From: Leguminivora glycinivorella
Lineage: Eukaryota; Arthropoda; Insecta; Lepidoptera; Tortricidae
Assembly: GCF_023078275.1 (NCBI RefSeq)
Contig: NC_062990.1
Span: forward strand, 13,407,549 to 13,471,548
DNA length: 64,000 nt
Direction: 5' to 3'
Within the stretch, counting starts at the first letter, position 1. Each line of letters begins with the position of its first letter. The translations under genes and the position numbers were made by a program. Positions 10,807 through 26,000 of this stretch are shown here, one piece after another. The notes under the pieces are model-generated. The model was given only the letters and a program-made list of their open reading frames with translations. It did no database searches and was not told the DNA's origin.

Positions 10807-10899
10807 TAGTGTCTTCGACTTCTTGTGGGAGAACGCCGTCTTCGGAACGTCGGAGGTAAATTGCAAATTAATTATACAAGATTAAGTAGCGTTTTACTA

Positions 10900-10905
10900 T
10901 TTATT
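10900..10905 (-). terminator. Poly(A) signal of gene A
   Basis: AATAAA on the minus strand, 24 nt past the stop codon of gene A. This implies a very short 3' UTR. Confidence 0.55.
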
Positions 10906-10929
10906 TACTCTGTGGCCAACTTACTATAT

Positions 10930-11022
10930 TTAGAGTCCCTTCATTTGTGACATACAATAGTATTGCTTGCTGGGAGTGAACAGGCACATCTTTTTCATGC
11001 TCTGGTATCCAAGACCACCACC
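10930..11022 (-). CDS. Gene A terminal exon with CxF-P-K-YYC motif
   Basis: Acceptor ATTTTACAG then 30 codons and a TAA stop. It opens with GGGLGYQS and contains KKMCLFTPSKQYYC, ending in QMKGL. The match to the gene B terminal exon (34910-35005) fixes the frame, the stop and the homology of the two genes. The two cysteines, 10 residues apart, could form a small disulphide loop or pair with another chain (inference). The last intron, 13488 to 11022, contains a 1.6-kb foldback element. Confidence 0.8.
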   Translation of the reverse strand, partial: GGGLGYQSMKKMCLFTPSKQYYCMSQMKGL

Positions 11023-14000
11023 CTGTAAAATAATGTATAAATAGTTAGGCTCCTTAGGTCCAATACTAATCGTTATTAAAATATTCACCAGTATGAAATA
11101 CACACGCTGTATAACAGGAGAAATAGACAAATAAAAACAAACAAATATTATAGGATATAGTCTAAGATCCGTACTAAGCTCGATCTTCACCGACGTGTTA
11201 ACCAGATGAAAATAATATTTTATAAAATAAAATAAGTTTCTGAACATGTCTTAATATGGCAACCTCAATAAAAATGGTCAAGATTATTTTTTAATTTTTT
11301 TGAAAAATATTTTTTTTTATTAATTTCACCGACGTGTTTACCAAATGAAACAAACTCCAGTAGAAAGTGTACTCTATACACAATATGCAGCACCTCAGTT
11401 GCTTACCTTTTTTTGATCCCTAATACCTGGCAGCCGCTGTCAAACAGGTAAGTTGGTGGTAGTAGTTGCACCCTTTTGTTAACCAATCCGGGCTAGTCTT
11501 AAAATGAAGCTTACTTAATTACAAATAAAGTAGTATAAGGTTGCCTGAGAAAAATTGGTCATAAATCCTAGTTGCCAGGCTTTTAAGTTGAAAAATTCGG
11601 AGCGAGCAAAAATCCAAGACAGAGAGAGGTCGGTACTCATCGTGATAGATCGGATGTCGGAAGGATTTCAATAGAAAAAATCCAAGATGGCGCCTGTAAT
11701 GTATGGGATATCGGTCCGACATCCGATATCGGATCGGATAATGTGAAAACGCACTTTCGGTTATAGAGTTATTAAAAAAATAAAGATAATTACTGAACAC
11801 GTGTGTATATATTTATTTCATTTCATATTTATTTATTCCAATCAATCGGCACTGACAGATTAACCTTACGTGCTAATTGGCATTATAATTATATTACTGT
11901 GTCTAACATGCATTAATGACTATTAATAAGTTACAAATGATACATCAATAATTAATTAACAATATCAAATTTAAATACAATTAAAATATACCAATTAAAT
12001 ATTAAAACAATGTGTGGTCGTCTTTACCAATTCCTAATGTTATTTTTTTGCGGATTTAACTAAAAGTGAATAAGAATCATTCCTTTTAACCCCGGCTCGT
12101 ACTAATGAATGATTTGAGTTTATCGGAACTTATGTGCGAAATGTCTTCGATGAATGTTTTCGGTGAAAAAAAAACATCGCGAGGACACCAGACTAATTCC
12201 AATAAGGCTTAGTTACCCTTCGGGTTGGAAGGTCAGATGGCAGTCGCTTTCGTAAAAACTACTTCACTCTCTCACAATTAGTGGGTGTGTGGTATCCTTT
12301 TCTATCACGATGAGTAAGTACGCGCAACTTCTCTTTGTCTTGGATTTTTGCTCGCTCCGAATTTTTCAACAAAAGCCTGGCAACTAGGATTTATGACCAA
12401 TTTTTCTCGGGCAACCTTATACTACTTTATTTGTAATTAAGTAAGCCTCATTTTAAGACTAGCCCGGATTGGTTAACAAAAGGGTGCAACTACTACCACC
12501 AACTTACCTGTTTGACAGCGGCTGCCGGGTATTAGGGACCAAAAAAAGGTAAGCAACTGAGGTGCTGCATAATGTGTATAGAGTACACTTTCTACTGGAG
12601 TTTGTTTCATTTGGTAAACACGTCGGTGAAATTAGTTAAAAATATTAATTTTTCAAAGATTAAAAAAAAAAAATCTTGACCATTTTTATTGAGGTTGCCA
12701 TAGTAAGACATGTTCAGAAACTTATTTTATTTCATAAAATATTATTTTCATCTGGTTAACACGTCGGTGAAGATCGAGCTTAGTACGGATCCTCTACTAA
12801 TATTCTTACACAGATTGACTAAGCCACGGTAACGAGTGATTGACAAAATGAAACATCGATAAATCAGTTATCGATATCATACTTACTAATTAAAATATAA
12901 AATAACATTTCTAGTTCCCGTAATTGCCTACCCAAGAAAGTAAATAATCAAAATCAGTGACAAATCGCCACATGATCTTTATTTTTTACGTATTTTATAT
13001 TTTCGTTCTCATTTCCATAGGTATATTTATTTGTTTAAGTCAAAAATGTAATACGATATGTACCTAAAAAAAAGAATTTACCAACAAGATAGTAATTATA
13101 TAAGGTGTTACCAAATTAGTCACGGATATTTTTACGGCTTCATAGTACTTCGCTCCTGGAGCATATTTAGGTAAGTATGAAACATCATAGGTTTAAAATA
13201 TGTTAATAAAATAATTAAAATTTTAATGAGTAATACATTGTTAACGTGACATGAGAATCAGAATATCTTTTAACTGAATTGTTCTGAATGGTCAATTCTT
13301 TTTGATAACTAGTATATTTGACGAAAATTCCCGAAAAGAAAGGGGGGCTTCTTTCCATTTTAGCAGTTTTGCTCCTGTAGCTTCTTAAGGAAACTTGACA
13401 TCGATAACAGACTTGTCGATAATTAATTTTGTGAATTACTCGTTTTTGCCACGAAAATTCATTCATTCACTCATTTCTGGTTCTTACGTTCAAAGTCTCC
13501 GATGTTGCACCGTCGACATCCTACAAAAGGAATAAAAATAAATTAGACGCGGTTCTTCTGAGTCCGAGCGATTTTTTTGTAAATAATGATAAATAATTGT
13601 AGCAACTATCTACAAACTGACACGAAAACTTCATAGGGCCAGTTGCATCAAAAATCAAAATCAAAATAATTTATTCAGCAAATAGGCCACAGGGGTACTT
13701 TTACACGTCACATGTACATATTTAGAAAATATTTAAAATTGAATTGAAATTACAATTGATACTATTATATACTAATTCTAAGTTCTAACTAAAGTTAACT
13801 CTATACAATTAATTAGAAATGTAGAAGGTCTCTAAATGTCGAATTACAACCCATCAACCACATTTGACAGACACATCATCGTCACGCAGCAGACGTCTAT
13901 GGAACTTCCCATACAATAAAATTTAACGAATGCTTTAACGGCGACAGTCGGTTTGGTGCAACTGAGCCTTAGGCTGAGACCGGTACGATATTGCTGACAA

Positions 14001-17000
14001 TATTATTTCTGTACCAGCGGTTTATTTTCGCAATTTAAAAAACCTATATTTTCGAATCAACCAATATAAAAAAAATATTAAAAAAAAAGGACCAAAAAGG
14101 AGATGGTGCGACGACCTGGAAAATTTTTATCCCAACTGGTGGGGAAATGCAAGTGATAGGGTCGAGTGGAGGAAGAGAGGGGAGGCCTTTGCCCAGCAGT
14201 GGGACACTAACGCAGGCTAGAAAAAAAAAAATTAAAAAAAAACAACGCCCGGAAAGAAAGCGTTCTCTTTCAGCAAAAAAGTTAACAGTAATTTAACAGT
14301 GGAAATATGTCAAAAAAAATCCGCTTTGAGGCTTACAACCCGAAGCCACCTTAATATATGACCGGAAATAAGAACATATATTTTTACTATTTTAAATGGT
14401 CGCAAACTAGCCTACGATGGAGTTAGCTCGCTCAGAACCTCAGAAGATGCCTGTTTAAGTGTTCACCCTAGATTTAAAGGCCGATTTGATTAAATATTTC
14501 CATCATATCAAGATTTCCCTTTCATAATTACCCAAGCATTTCTGTGCTTTGAAATTACCTCAATGCACCCTACATACATAGATTATTCCTGGTTCTTACG
14601 CTCAAAGTCTCCGGTGGTGCACCTCCATCTTCATCCTACAGAAGAAAAAAAAAAAGTCGCGGTTCTTCTGCGTGTGACTGTTTTTTTTGTACATACACGG
14701 TGTAACATGAGGAAACCGAATAATTTTATTATTTTGTATTTTTCATCATATTACTTCTAGTAAAATGTCATATAAACTTTTCTGAATGCGCCTACTTTTA
14801 GATTTATTTCAATAATTTAAAACAAATAACAATTACTTATTATTTCTCAGAACAAAACGCTATTTTGTGATGGCTATAATGACGTTATCGGATATAATCT
14901 AAATATCGTCGTTGATAGATATCAAAAACTAACTTTGACTCATTTCAAAAAGTATTTTTTTTAGAAAAAAATTGTAATTTTTTATTTCATAACTCAGTTT
15001 TGTGACAGTTTTAGGAATAACATTAAATTTTTATCTTAAAATACATAAAATAAAATAAAAAATACTCAAAACATTTTTTTGTGGCGAAATGTGCTTCACG
15101 TCATATAATATTTTATCTTTATTTTGCCCTTAGAAATGCGTAGTTAAAATATGTCGGTTTCCTCATGTCACACCGTGTATAGATCAATAATTATGGGAAC
15201 TATAACATATCACTTACTATTTTCAAAAGGATCGAGTGTATAGAGTGTTACTGTCAAAGTAACATCTGTAGTCATAGTCACATTGCATAGACTGCCATCT
15301 CTCGACACAGGCTTAAAATTTTTGAACCTCAGTTTTAACAATTTGGCCCATATTCTTTACTTGATATGTGTTAAAATGTGAAATATTAATATTAGCGCCA
15401 TCTAGACGAGAGTGTCCCAAAGGTGTAACGTCATCTAGGCCACCATACATTTTACTTTACGGTTCCGAGCGGAGGTATTTTTTTTAGACTTTATCTGTCT
15501 ATACGGAGTTACATGTCTTTGCTATTTTAAGTTTTAACCCTTAAATGCATGACCTTGACATTGATTTGTTCAAATTTGAATTTTGAGAAGTTGTCAATAG
15601 AACCAAAAATATATGATGCATATATACATCACTATGTATTTAAGGGTTAAATGACTCCACCGATGGAGGGCCAGATTAAAAAAAACTTTTGTGGTTCTTA
15701 TTTGGCCCGCGGTTTGTACAGTCAACCAATTTGAATCCTAGGCCACTGTAGAACCTTTGCACAGTAAACGTCAATCTGACTTCTTATGGCAAATAGAACA
15801 TGGTTTAAATGAGACAGGGTTCTAGAGTGGCCTAAGATTCAAATTGGTTGACCGTACATGAAAGAATATACCTACATTTACCGGAGATGCACCATCATTT
15901 TGAGCAGCCTTTAAAGTTTCCTGTGAAGGAATTAACATTAATATATAAAAAAATATCTGAGCATATAAATGAACCAGCAATTCTTAGCGTTTGTGAATGG
16001 TAACTGACAAAGTGGGAAGTTTTACTAAACACACCCACAAATAAATTAACAACTAAAATATACCTCATTTACAACTTTTATATACAATTCCAATATAAAA
16101 GTCGTTATCGTGATGTAGAAACTGAAATGCTTGTTACAGTGCCATCTAGTGTGATATTACTGATCTTTGCGAAACTCGGTGACGAGTGAAGGTGACGATG
16201 TGATTTAATAATACGAGATAGTCCACGTGCGATAAGCTTATAATCAGAACTTGGCATTTTTTTAAATATAGGCATTGAAATCAAATCATAGCAAAATATT
16301 GAAAATAAAAGTTTTTTTTTAGAATCCACACTAATATAAATATTATAAATGGGAAAGTGTGTGTCTGTTTGTTTGTCCGTCTTCACGGCTAAACGGAGCA
16401 AGGAATTGACGTGATTTTTTAAGTGGAGATAGTTGAAGGGATGGAGAATGACATAGGCTACTTCTTGTCTCTTTCTAACGCGAGCGAAGCTGCGGGCAAA
16501 AGTTAGTATAATATATATCTTACCTGAGACGCTACGTAGGCTAGCTGAAAATAATTATGAAGGCTATTAAAATTAATTCAAATTTGAAGGCTCAAGTTAA
16601 ATATGGTAATTCAATCTGATTTTAACTATTATTTATTGACAAATTGATACACAACAGCTTCACGTTAGTATATCTATCCCCAGAGAGGGAGGGGGGGACG
16701 GAGCAGGCGTTTAGTTACCACAAAATTACTGACAAAAGGTGGAATTTAAATTACCTACACATAATTATCGTCGTTAAGTATTAATACTTCGTTTCTTTTA
16801 AGATTAGAATTATCTGTCAAACGGGTAAACAAAGAAGCAGTGGTCGTAGACCTTCTTTCTTCGATTTCGGCCGATACCACTGATTTCTTGGAACTTATAA
16901 CTTATAATACTATGTACATAAGTTCCAAGAAATCAGTGGTATCGGCCGAAATCGAAGAAGGAACGTTTGACAGATAATTCTAATCTTAAAAGAAACGAAG

Positions 17001-20000
17001 TATAATTTAGTTATAAAAAATAATAGGCTGTTTGCAATTAAGTAATTATATACAAACCATCTGTAATAAAAATATATTTTTAGAAATATGGCAGGCAATT
17101 ATGGTCGCGCGATAAATGATAAAACATCTGGCCGTCCCTATCGCACTTACTAATAGTGCGATAGGGACGGCCTGATATTTTATCGTCTATCGCGCGACCA
17201 TGCTACCCGTGCAGGTGTGAATATGATATATAAGTACATATTTTCTAAAATATCTGAAGTATATAAAAAAAAATCTTAATTTTATTTTATAGTGTTAACG
17301 TACTTGGAAAGCTTCGTCCTTTAGCTTATTTGGAACCTGTAATAATACGAAATTAGCTTAATATTTTAAATTATGGTTTGAATATTTTTTCATCATTTAC
17401 ATTTTAATTCATTTTTTAAAGATGAAAATGTCACCTTGCTCATCCGGTTGTGGAATGAGCTCCCTGTCCAGGTATTCCCGATGAACTACAGTAGGGGGTT
17501 CTTCAAAAAAGGAGTGTACAAGTTTCTAATGGGTCGGCAACGCGCATGTGATACCCCTTGAGTTGCAGGCGTCCATAGGTTACGGTGACCGCTTTCCATC
17601 AGGCGGGCCGTATACTTGTTTGCCACCGACGTGGTATTAAAAAAATAACACCCTGTATAAGTTAACTTTACCTACCTGCGCACTTAGCTTTTTCACCGGC
17701 CCAGATAACTGAAGACACAAATAAGAATGTAAGCAACAAATCAATAAAAAATAGTTATTTGAAATTATAATACAAAATTACATAGATACAAAAATGTTCA
17801 CCACACCAACACGAACAAAATACTGAATATAAAACATCTAACTAAATCAAATCTTTGAATCTAATCAATATTTATGATTCAAAATCATTATTTACACGTA
17901 AATTATACCAGCCAGCTCAAGACACCAAGTTAAAATTTGTATGAAATTACTTTGCATTCTTGTGGATAAAATACAATTTTGCTATCTGTTTTCGAATAAC
18001 AAAGTAAGCCTTTACCAGTTGGTGTGGTGAAAAATATTATTCTGCACTCCTGCTTGCTGTTGGAAAGTAAACTTTTGCACTACTGTTCTGAACTTGAGAA
18101 TAATAAAAAGTTATATTATAATACTGTTTCGAATTGTGTTTTATATACAATGGTCTTTTCGTTAGAATTTTAGATTTTATGAAATATAAATATGTACATA
18201 CATACCTTCAGCGTACTTGCGAGCTAAAAAAAAAGGTTTATATTACCAACAGTAAGTATCCAACTGTTGTTGAATGTTTTAATGTAATATAAAATAAATT
18301 TAATTTGTCGATTCACAAAAAAATAAAAACAGATAAATTGATACATAACTGTTAAAACTTTATAAACTATGTAAAATGTATAAATTGCGCGTAAAAAATG
18401 TGAATTGTTATTTTAATTTATAGAGATAAGTTGAATTGATTGTATAAATATTAAAAATACCCTTACCGATCTTATTTGATTGTTGTAGTAATTGTAAATG
18501 TTCTCTTGTTTATCAATGCTAGCCTGAAAACAAAGTTAATATTTAAAATTGTTTTAATTTTATTTATTTACTGTGAAAATTATCAAAACCAGGCTAACGC
18601 TAAAAACAATGTCTACTTTTTACAAAATCTATCTAAATAAAATTAAATATCATTTAGTCATTTATAAAATAAAATTGGAGTAAAAAACTAAAAACTAAAT
18701 TTATTCCACTGAAAGGGTATATTCAATGCATACTTACGTGATCATACTGTAATTTTATAATGTATATAATATAATTTACATGATAACATGTCATACGTGT
18801 AGGTAACATGGCCACACGTGTAGTTAAATATTACCTAACATGACAAAATATGTCGCGACAAACGAAATGTCTTATTTTTCAGCTAGAACTAAAACTGGAT
18901 TATTAGCAGTATATTTTGAAGTTCTTCTGGTATTATTAGTTTTTAAATTTTAGTAAGTTATTAAGCACTTTATCCTTACTTATTTCATAATGCTGTTATA
19001 ACTTAGCTCTATAAACATGCCAGTATTGTGAAACTAGGTACTTTTATTGGCAAATTTTTGCTTAATTTTTCCCATTTTTTATAAATTTTATACATTACCG
19101 ACTGTCCATTGACCTAAAATTGTGAAAAATAGAAATGTTATATTATGTAGTACGTAGGTACATATACTTATACATATATTACCTCGAAATCTATACTATT
19201 GGACAAGTTTAGTATGATATATGGATGACATTTCTGCCCCCTTACAAATGTAGGTAAATATTCCCAAATATGAAATTGAAAAATGCATTACATCCATCGT
19301 CATGTTATTTTGATTTATTAAAGATTATGAAATAAAAAATAGTGCTTTAAGTGTCAGAAAAAAATTATGATTTACCCGTCCTCCAGGTGGTCCATAATAA
19401 TTGTTCTGTAAATAAAATATAAATTTGACTTAGAAATCATTAAAAGTCATTGTTCATACAAACCTGAATTGTGTCGCTTAACTTCAAACCTGGGTAAATC
19501 CATTCTGCTTTAAGGTTGAATATATAAAAAATATAATATGATCTTAAAGATAATATACCTTTTAGCAGAATGGATTTACCCAGTTTTCAAGTTAAGCGAC
19601 ACAGTTAGTTCATACAAACATTCAATATACATAGACGGCTAGTGATAAATTCATTTTTCGTCTCGACCTCTTTATTAATTACTAGCGTTTGCCCGCAGCT
19701 TCACTCACGTTAAATTCGAAAATTTCGGAATGATCCATACAAACTTCCACCCCCCCCTTCTAGGCAGGCATCGTTTTGCATCTAAAATTTTTTGAAAAGA
19801 ATACTTTTTATACATATAGGTATTATTAAAATAATTTAATGAAAATGCCAACTGCATATTTGCTCTACTTTTGCCAAATTTCCGATCCATGATAATATGA
19901 AAACGCTTTTACCACGTTGATCTGATCATGTCGTTGACGGTCGTAGTCGTCACCCTGAAAAAAAAATGAAATGATGAGGCTTTTTTTAACAGCCATTAAA

Positions 20001-23000
20001 TAGTTATTTGTTATACAGTGGAATTGAAAAACGAGCAAGTGAAAGAATTCTATAGTTGAACCACGAGCGAAGCGAGTGGTTCGAGAATAGAATCCTGAAC
20101 TTGCGAGTTTTTTTAACACACGAGAAGTAAAATACATTTGCACCAGAGTGTAACACAAAACTTTTCCCCTCACTATAGCGAGGAAACTACAACGCAAAAA
20201 ATGCGTTTATCACTGCTTCCAGTAGTTCCACAGGTGGTAAATCATCTTTATTACTAGATTCACCTACTTTTATTAACTTTGTTAGCAGTTAATTTGACTT
20301 TATTCAAGGTCAAATTACTTTACCCACTAGTGGATAAAATGCGTTTTTACCCGCTGGTATTAAAGGACAAAACACATGTTTCCGAGCTAGTGAGGGGAAA
20401 AAAAAATTGTCAACCGGCTGGCTAATTCAAAGCTACACTATAACAACATCAAGATATTGGTCGTACTTTTCGATGTCTAATACCTATTCTAAACGTTTAA
20501 AATTGAGAATAAATGATATAATTTTTACGACAGAGTTTGGAGTGAAAAAGGCATTTTGGTTAAAAAGTCTAAGAAAGTAAAAAAAATAATTAAAAGTCTT
20601 AGAATGACCATAGCAATGGAGTAATGAAATAAATAAATTATACTACCGTATCAATCTGCAATATGAAAATTCGTATCAAAATCACAAAATCAATATTCTA
20701 GCCCAATATTTTTTTTTACTGTCATAGGTTATTGAATTTAGTAATAAAAAATACTAAAACTTACTCCAATGAAAAGACCCTGTAATTAAAAAAGTTTTAT
20801 GAAAATGATAAATTAAAATAATAAAAATATCATTTAATAATATCATAGACATGTCGTCCGCTTATACTTTTTACATTAGACATGAATCAATTATTAGAAG
20901 GATATGTACATTCCTTTCCTATGTATTGGTACAATGGAAAGAGACACGATTTTTCATAGTTATTTTTAATTTATTAATACTAATTAACTATTCCAGATTT
21001 CTTTAAACATACGAGTGTAATATTCTTTTAAAGAGATAATGCTGCACGAAATTTGTTTGAAAAGTTACGACATCTGTTTATAATAATACATAGTGTGTGT
21101 AAAAAAAGAGGCTTAGAATAATACTTTACGTACCAACTAAAAAAATAAATACATAATATAATTAGTTTTAATGACTACAGCTAGTTAGTATACACAATAC
21201 AGTTTAAAAAAATACGTAATTTGGTACCTTCTTTTTGTCTTTGTTTTTCTGTGAGTAATTAAAACAATGCGTTTAGTTATTTTTTAATCTTGTTTATGCT
21301 CTAAATTTATTAAATACGTGCAAAATTTAAGCTCATGCTGTGTAACTACTATTATGGACAAAGAAGAGACATATATTAAAAAAAAAATCTATTGCATATC
21401 ATCATATAAATTATTATTAAAACCTGACCCGAAAATGACTACACGCCATGTTGCGGAATTTCATAAGAACTATTTTCTTCATACTAAAGTGAACTGTCGC
21501 CGTATACATCAGAATAACAGCGCCCTCCTGACAATAGTCATATATTTCTGGTCAGGTTTTAAGTTAAAATATGTATACAGAGTGGGCCTGTAACAAAGGC
21601 GAAGAATTGAACTGTAGGCTATTCTCCTTATACTGATCAACATTTGTTCAGTGACTTTTAAAAATTATGAAGTCTTTAAATTTTTAATTTTTCATACAAA
21701 ATAAATATTAGCTTCAATGTACGCCATTATTGTTGTCATTGGCGTTGTCTGTCACACTTTAGACTTAACAGAATTCGCAATACATTACCTCTTAGAATAA
21801 ACTTTCAAGGGTGATAAAAATCAAAATACAAGTTAAATTTTAAAGTCGCCGAACAAAATGTTGATCAGTATAAGGAGAATAGCCTAGAGTTCAATTCTTC
21901 GCCTTTGTTACAGGCCCCACTCTGTATAAGTAGGTAACTAATAAATAATTATAAATGTGATAAAAAGATCACTGACCTTGCCACTTAGTTTGTTATAATA
22001 ATTGTTAACTTGATTGTACGTGTTATCCTAAAAAAATGTATTTAGATGATATAAAATATGTAATAGAATTTTAATATTACAGTTTTCAATAATTAGATAA
22101 TTACGTACTTAGGCGATAAAAAGCCCCAAGATAAAACTACCACCACGTAACCCAAGTAAAATATTTTTATCAAATTTTTTCTTACCGTCTGAAAAATAAA
22201 AGTAAAGGATTATTTCGCTGTCGATATTTGATTGAGTGTGACTCTCTGAGTTTTTAACACGAGTAGAGGATTTTTGCTGTGGATGTCTCATAATATAAAT
22301 ATTGTCAAATAACAAATTTAGAAAATGACAATTAATCAAGTAAAAAGGAAATATGAATATTAAAAACATGTCCCATGTTTAAAAAATCACGTAATGGGCA
22401 GAAAGTTCTTTGTATGTTTATATTTAATATATTTGGTACGTACATTGTAATACTGTAAACAGAAAAAAAAACTTGAGTTAAGGCATAATTAATTAATATA
22501 TTTAAAAATTTATTGCACAACAGACAAACTTAATGTACAAAAGGCAAAATTAATGCCATGAGGCATTCTCTACTAGTCAACATTAGGGCAAAGCAGAGAA
22601 GATTGTAGGCGGTGCATTGGAAACAAAAGATCAGAACTTAAAAATCTAGGTCTAAAAATTGATTACATATAACAATCCTTAATAGTAACTACACACATAT
22701 TTACATCGAATATTGCAAAAATACATATAAATAATAAACAATTATAATTTAATAATATATACATATACTCATATAATTAATCGTAGGTTTCGTGTAATCA
22801 AAATATTCAATTATTATGCATTTTAATAGGATTTCTGTATCCATTATCTTTAGATATATTCTGATAAGGTAAATAAAGTATCGTGTATAAAGATTGAGAA
22901 AAAATTATGTTCATCAAAATACGTACCCGCTAAAAATAAAATGTGACGTGTTAATTCGAAAACAACTATGTATGATTGTAGTAGAAAGAAGAATTATCTA

Positions 23001-26000
23001 GAAAAAAATATTTATTTTATTTTATTTACAAACATGTTCTAATAGCATAACATGAATAACAACTAATAATAATAAGAGGTATAGGGGTTTTTATTATTTT
23101 GTTGTTAAATATACTTCGACTGAATTCAATAATAATAGGTTATTACTAAAATAAATGTATTGATTTATTATTCATATTTGCTACTTTGTTAAACAAAGTC
23201 AATGAAATGTATTATTATTCTACACCATCAGCATTACGGTTTTAGAAAATATCTTACAAGGTGTTCATATTTTTCCGAAAATATGTACATAAATAATGTA
23301 CCTTAATTGGCTGAAATTAACACAGATTATTTATTAATTATTATTTATTCTATTTTATGTTTATTCTAATGTATAAATCTATGGGTCATTGACCTAAAAT
23401 AAAATGTTTATTCTTTCTTGTTTATTCTAATGTATAAATCTATGGGTCATTGGCCTAAAATAAAATGTTTTATTGATTGATTGATCGATAAAAGTATTAA
23501 ATACATTATTTTCTGTTGCTTGTTACAAAGTACATCAACCTAAATGGTAAGGTGTAGGCCCCTAGACTAAAGTAACTATAATTCGAAACGAAAAAAAAAT
23601 ACTAACGGCTCTGAGTTTGTGATAATTATAAGTATTCGATTGATGACCAATGCGATCCTGTAAATAAAAGTGTAACTTTGATTATTTTAATAATATATTA
23701 AGTTTAATCAAAAACTATTTCACCACAGCAACACGAACAGAATACTGACTATAAAACATTAAACTAAATCAAATCCATCAATTTATTCTATATTTATAAT
23801 TCTACCAGTCAGCTTAAGACATCAAGTTTAAATTTGTATGAAATTGATTGCACTCTTGTGGATAAAATTTAATTTTGCTATCTGTTTTCAAATAGCAAAG
23901 AGAGCCTTCACCAGTTGGGTGAGGTGAAATTTTTTGTTTCGTGGAATAAGAATGAAATTTGCATTTTAGCTCTAGAGCGTGATTATTAAAGAAATTAAGA
24001 AAATGAAAAGTGTACAGTACTCACGTTAACGAACTGCAATAAAAATGCATTAAAATCTTATAACGAGAATTTTCTTTACTACACGTAATAGGCCCATGAT
24101 TATCACAATTATCAGGGGCCCATTTCTCAAAACTGAAAGTCACAAGTTATAAGCGGAAGTCTCTTTCCAATTTGTCATATTAGACATTGACTACCGCTTG
24201 TAAATTGTAGCTTCGAGAAATGGGCCCCAGTTCGTCTAATGGCAATGGTCTATGAAACTGTCATTTTTTACTTCTAAAACTTTTTTAAAATCAAACTGAT
24301 AGTCAGAATACTGAAACTTCTTTTTACTGATAGTAAGTGGGCCCCTTAAGCTTATCTCGCTGGTGAAATACTACATACATACATACAGTCACGCCTGTAT
24401 TCCATAAAGGGGTAGACGGAGCACATGAAACTTCTTAAGTTTCAGTGTCACTTTTGCCAATTAAGGGGTTGAAAGAAAATGAAATTGTGTCATTGAGACA
24501 CATTGTAAGATGATGATGACGATGATGAGGGATGTTTGATGACTTCAGCCGCTATAGTTAAGTCGCCGGCTCAAACAAAAATAAATTCCATATTGTTCTT
24601 CACTTTATCTTTAGTTTATGATATTGGTTTTTATTCATGACTAATAGCTAATTATCGAGAGTTGACAACACATTTAAAAAAAGGAATACCTGCGGTCCAT
24701 TCACTACTGTTTGCTAAAATGTAGATAATAATAATATATATTTTAAATAGAATCTTCTGCTAAGGCAATTGTATGTTTACAGTTAAATTATTAATGGGAT
24801 CGATCATTTGGTTAATTGCAACCAGTAATTCGGAGAAGAAGTGTGTGTGTGAAGTGTGTGTGTGAAGTGTGTGTGTGTGTAGTGTAGTGTATAATTTTAT
24901 TGTAATAATGTTAATAAGGTTTTTATCGTATTTTATTCTATGTATACCTGTGCTTTTTTAGATCTCCATATTTTTTGTTTCAATACTTTTGTATGTTGCC
25001 TTCCGTGATTTTTCTCACTTAATGGTCTCACCGGAAGACCAGCGCTGGAAGTCGCCAGCAATATGCTGGGGTGAGGTCATTTCGTGGCTCTTCATATTTT
25101 ATCTGTATGTCTAGAAAATTGTTTATTGTCTGTGTGCCTACGAATAAACCATTATTCTATTCTATTCTAAGTAGTGCATCGTTAGGTTAACTGCCGGCCG
25201 AGCTAAATTAGCAATCGTTGCCCCAACGTGGCGACTGAAACGCAGTCTGTCTCTATCATGCCATTAAAGAAGAGCGATAGAGAGAGCTAGTTACGAAATG
25301 CTTACGAAGCGTAAGCGGCTGTGACGTTGGCTAGCTATCATATAGCACAGATATATTTTTACTGAGCTATGTACAGACATGACTCAGGAAAAAATATCTG
25401 TGCTATAGAAAATCTAGATACTCGTATATTTAAATTTAATAAAGTATTTGTATATTATTTTATCGTTTTCTGAGTCACAAGTTGTGACTCACAACAACTC
25501 AAGGCATTTTGAGCTTACCGTGAGACTCAATCAATTTGTGTAAGATAAGGATGTTCCATAATATTTACTTATTTTATATATAATGTAAGGAGATACATAC
25601 CGGTGTTTCATACTGCTGAAAATAAAGTGAATTGGATGCACATAAACAAGAATGATAAATTGATAATCGTTGAATTTTTATTCTTAGTACTCACCAATCA
25701 GCAGAAATATACAAGACACATCGTCTTTTATTGCTTTTGTATAAGTTTTTGGCAAAAATATAATTCTGATTCAGTTTTTAACTTTGTACTTTGCCGTTAA
25801 ATATTTATTATTTTAATATTTAAATTATAAAACAGAAAACTAATTAACTCACTATAACATTATTAACAGTATTCTGTAATAAAATGAATTATTAAAATTA
25901 CTTATGTATTTTTTCGTAATTTTTGTATGTTTATTAAAAATAATAATTATAAAATGATTATGGTATTTAAAAATCAAGTATAAAATTATCCTTACCGTCT

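Noticed and set aside
16073..16130. Possible gene A exon ending at donor GTATA near 16073
   Set aside because: In-frame TGA; the alternative internal donor gives a length not divisible by 3.
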